Shown in pieces: positions 62,747 to 64,000 of a DNA stretch of 64,000 nucleotides (within the stretch, counting starts at the first letter, position 1; the number at the start of each line of letters is the position of its first letter). The position numbers and the translations under genes are program-made. This DNA is from Ramlibacter sp. (lineage in GTDB: Bacteria; Pseudomonadota; Gammaproteobacteria; Burkholderiales; Burkholderiaceae_C): positions 62,001-126,000 of the forward strand of contig JADJPY010000011.1 of NCBI GenBank assembly GCA_016713005.1. Reading direction: 5' to 3'. The notes below the pieces were generated by a model. That model saw nothing but the letters and a program-made list of their open reading frames with translations. It had not been told where the DNA came from and made no database searches.

Positions 62747-64000
62747 ATGTCTGACCTGTCCATGTTGATCAACGGCCTGAAAGTCACGGCCGAGAAGAAC
62801 GCGACCTTTGAGCGGCGCAACCCGCTGGACGGCACGGTGGCCACGCGCGCGCCCGCCGCCAGCCCGGCCGATGCGGTGATGGCCGTGGAAGCTGCCGCCG
62901 AAGCCTTCAAGACCTGGAGCGAGACTGGCCCCAACGAGCGGCGCGCACTGCTGCTCAAGGCCGCCGAGAAGCTGGAGGCCAAGACCCCGCAGTTTGTGGA
63001 AGCCGTGCCGGCCGAGACGGGCGCCACCGGCATGTGGGCGGGGTTCAATGTGTTCCTGGCAGCGGGGATGATCCGTGAGGCAGCGTCGCTGACCACGCAG
63101 GTGGCGGGCGAGGTGATTCCCTCGGACGTGCCGGGCTCGCTGGCCATGGGCGTGCGCCAGCCCGCTGGCGTGGTGCTGGGCATCGCGCCCTGGAACGCGC
63201 CCATCATCCTGGGCGTGCGCGCCATTGCGACGCCGCTGGCTTGCGGCAACACGGTGATCCTCAAGGGCAGCGAGAACTGCCCGCGCACGCACCAGCTGAT
63301 CGTGGAGGCCTTCCATGAGGCCGGCTTCCCCGCCGGTGTGGTGAACTACATCACCAATGCCCCCGCGGACGCTGGCGCCGTGGTGGAGGCGATGGTGGCG
63401 CACCCGGCCGTGCGCCGCGTGAACTTCACCGGTTCCACCAAGGTGGGTCGCATCATCGCCATGACCTGCGCCAGGTACCTCAAGCCGGTGGTGCTGGAGC
63501 TGGGGGGCAAGGCGCCGCTGGTGATCCTGGACGACGCCGACCTGGACGATGCGGTGAACGCGGCGGCCTTCGGCTGCTTCGCCAACAGCGGCCAGATCTG
63601 CATGAGCACCGAGCGCATCATCGTGGACCAGAAGATCGCGGACGCCTTCGTGAAGAAGTTCACCGACAAGGCCAAGAGCCTGCCGCTGGGCGACCCGCGC
63701 AAGCCCGAGCCGGTGGTTCTGGGCAGCGTGATCGGCATGCCGACGGTGGAGCACTGCAATGCGCTGATCGACGACGCGCTGGCCAAGGGCGCCAAGCTGC
63801 TGTGCGGCGGCAAGGCCGACAGCACGCTGATGCCGGCCACGCTGCTGGACCATGTGACGCCGGCGATGCGCATCTACGGCGAGGAAACCTTCGGTCCCGT
63901 CAAGGCGATCGTGCGGGTGAAGAACACCGAAGAAGCCATCGCCTGCGCCAACGACAACGAGTACGGGCTGTCAGCGGCGGTGTTCGGGGGCGACATCGCG
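62747..64000 (+). CDS. Aldehyde dehydrogenase, 3' end beyond the window
   Basis: The first 418 residues of an NAD(P)-dependent ALDH. PWNAP (oxyanion Asn), the catalytic base Glu251 in ELGGK, and catalytic Cys285 in NSGQICMSTER are all present. The sequence fits the salicylaldehyde/vanillin dehydrogenase group (VPAETGATGMWAGFNV). CAAGGAG lies upstream. As the last readable gene of the ABC operon it suggests import and oxidation of an aromatic or aliphatic aldehyde-yielding compound. Confidence 0.92.
   Translation, partial: MSDLSMLINGLKVTAEKNATFERRNPLDGTVATRAPAASPADAVMAVEAAAEAFKTWSETGPNERRALLLKAAEKLEAKTPQFVEAVPAETGATGMWAGFNVFLAAGMIREAASLTTQVAGEVIPSDVPGSLAMGVRQPAGVVLGIAPWNAPIILGVRAIATPLACGNTVILKGSENCPRTHQLIVEAFHEAGFPAGVVNYITNAPADAGAVVEAMVAHPAVRRVNFTGSTKVGRIIAMTCARYLKPVVLELGGKAPLVILDDADLDDAVNAAAFGCFANSGQICMSTERIIVDQKIADAFVKKFTDKAKSLPLGDPRKPEPVVLGSVIGMPTVEHCNALIDDALAKGAKLLCGGKADSTLMPATLLDHVTPAMRIYGEETFGPVKAIVRVKNTEEAIACANDNEYGLSAAVFGGDIA

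Noticed and set aside
1..64000. rRNA and tRNA genes, CRISPR arrays, complete insertion sequences
   Set aside because: Read on both strands for tRNA T-loops with CCA-type ends, repeat-spacer arrays and transposase motifs; none was recognised. Weak tRNAs could be missed without a model search.

Overview
The window is a GC-rich bacterial chromosome segment around the replication origin. The gene order rpmH-rnpA-yidD-yidC-mnmE on one side of dnaA and dnaN-gyrB on the other, together with MetX/MetW, NnrU, DUF2189/DUF2788 proteins, Bug-type (TTT) binding proteins and the protein sequences themselves, points to a betaproteobacterium of the order Burkholderiales, most likely family Comamonadaceae (Acidovorax/Hydrogenophaga/Rhodoferax-like). 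The species cannot be named from sequence reading alone. No rRNA, tRNA, CRISPR array or intact insertion sequence was seen.

Layout. 1-6.3 kb: a rhodanese-ChrB protein, a class III nucleotide cyclase, the methionine genes metX-metW behind a SAM-II-type riboswitch plus terminator, a GDT1-type manganese/cation exporter, and amtB behind a sigma-54 promoter. 6.3-10.3 kb: a bufferin (copper-binding RiPP) locus, with precursor bufA, MNIO enzyme bufB, partner bufC and DoxX, flanked by a TlpA-like thioredoxin and an ECF sigma/zinc anti-sigma pair. 10.3-23.4 kb: a corrinoid/metal-binding receptor, two tandem glycine-rich RRM proteins with near-identical SD-masking leaders, the Kdo/LPS operon kdsD-kdsC-lptC-SDR-unknown, an M48 protease, a KefC-type antiporter, apt, two cNMP-binding-domain proteins and mnmE. 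23.4-31.8 kb: the origin region with dnaA, dnaN and gyrB. 31.8-34.1 kb: a less GC-rich patch with a decayed DUF2075 helicase gene and an orphan gene. 34.4-41.4 kb: a VOC protein, a PIN toxin-antitoxin pair, a DEDDh exonuclease, a second toxin/antitoxin-like pair with a nucleotidyltransferase, a phosphoesterase, a Bug binding protein, a glutaredoxin-like protein lacking the CxxC, a hydrolase and NnrU. 41.4-48.8 kb: DUF2788/DUF2189, Spy-like, pirin, DUF2892, a Crp/Fnr regulator, and the divergent copper genes copZ-cueR and copA with two CueR operators, then hemerythrin. 48.8-57.6 kb: an ACP plus a ketosynthase fused in frame to a signal-peptide-bearing protein, an ene-reductase, GST, AsmA-like, BASS symporter, class II aldolase, PhnZ-like HD protein and an AraC regulator. 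57.8-64 kb: a branched-chain-type ABC importer (binding protein, LivH, LivM, LivG, LivF) and an aldehyde dehydrogenase cut by the window end.

How it works together. Two independent copper systems sit in the window: the CueR-controlled CopZ/CopA cytoplasmic export system and the bufferin system, which should act in the periplasm. Several genes have readable control elements: SAM-II, sigma-54, CueR, FNR-type boxes of the form TTGAYCTGNRTCAA, DnaA boxes and an ECF-like motif. The genome also carries dispersed repeats. One family is an AT-rich GCTAT/ATAGC palindrome with a GC-rich arm. The other is a GC-rich palindromic element that lies in frame inside conserved proteins (once in metX, twice in copA), with related copies between genes and at the start of livG. 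This resembles the in-frame palindromic elements described in Rickettsia and is, with the bufferin/ECF locus, the most unusual feature of the window.
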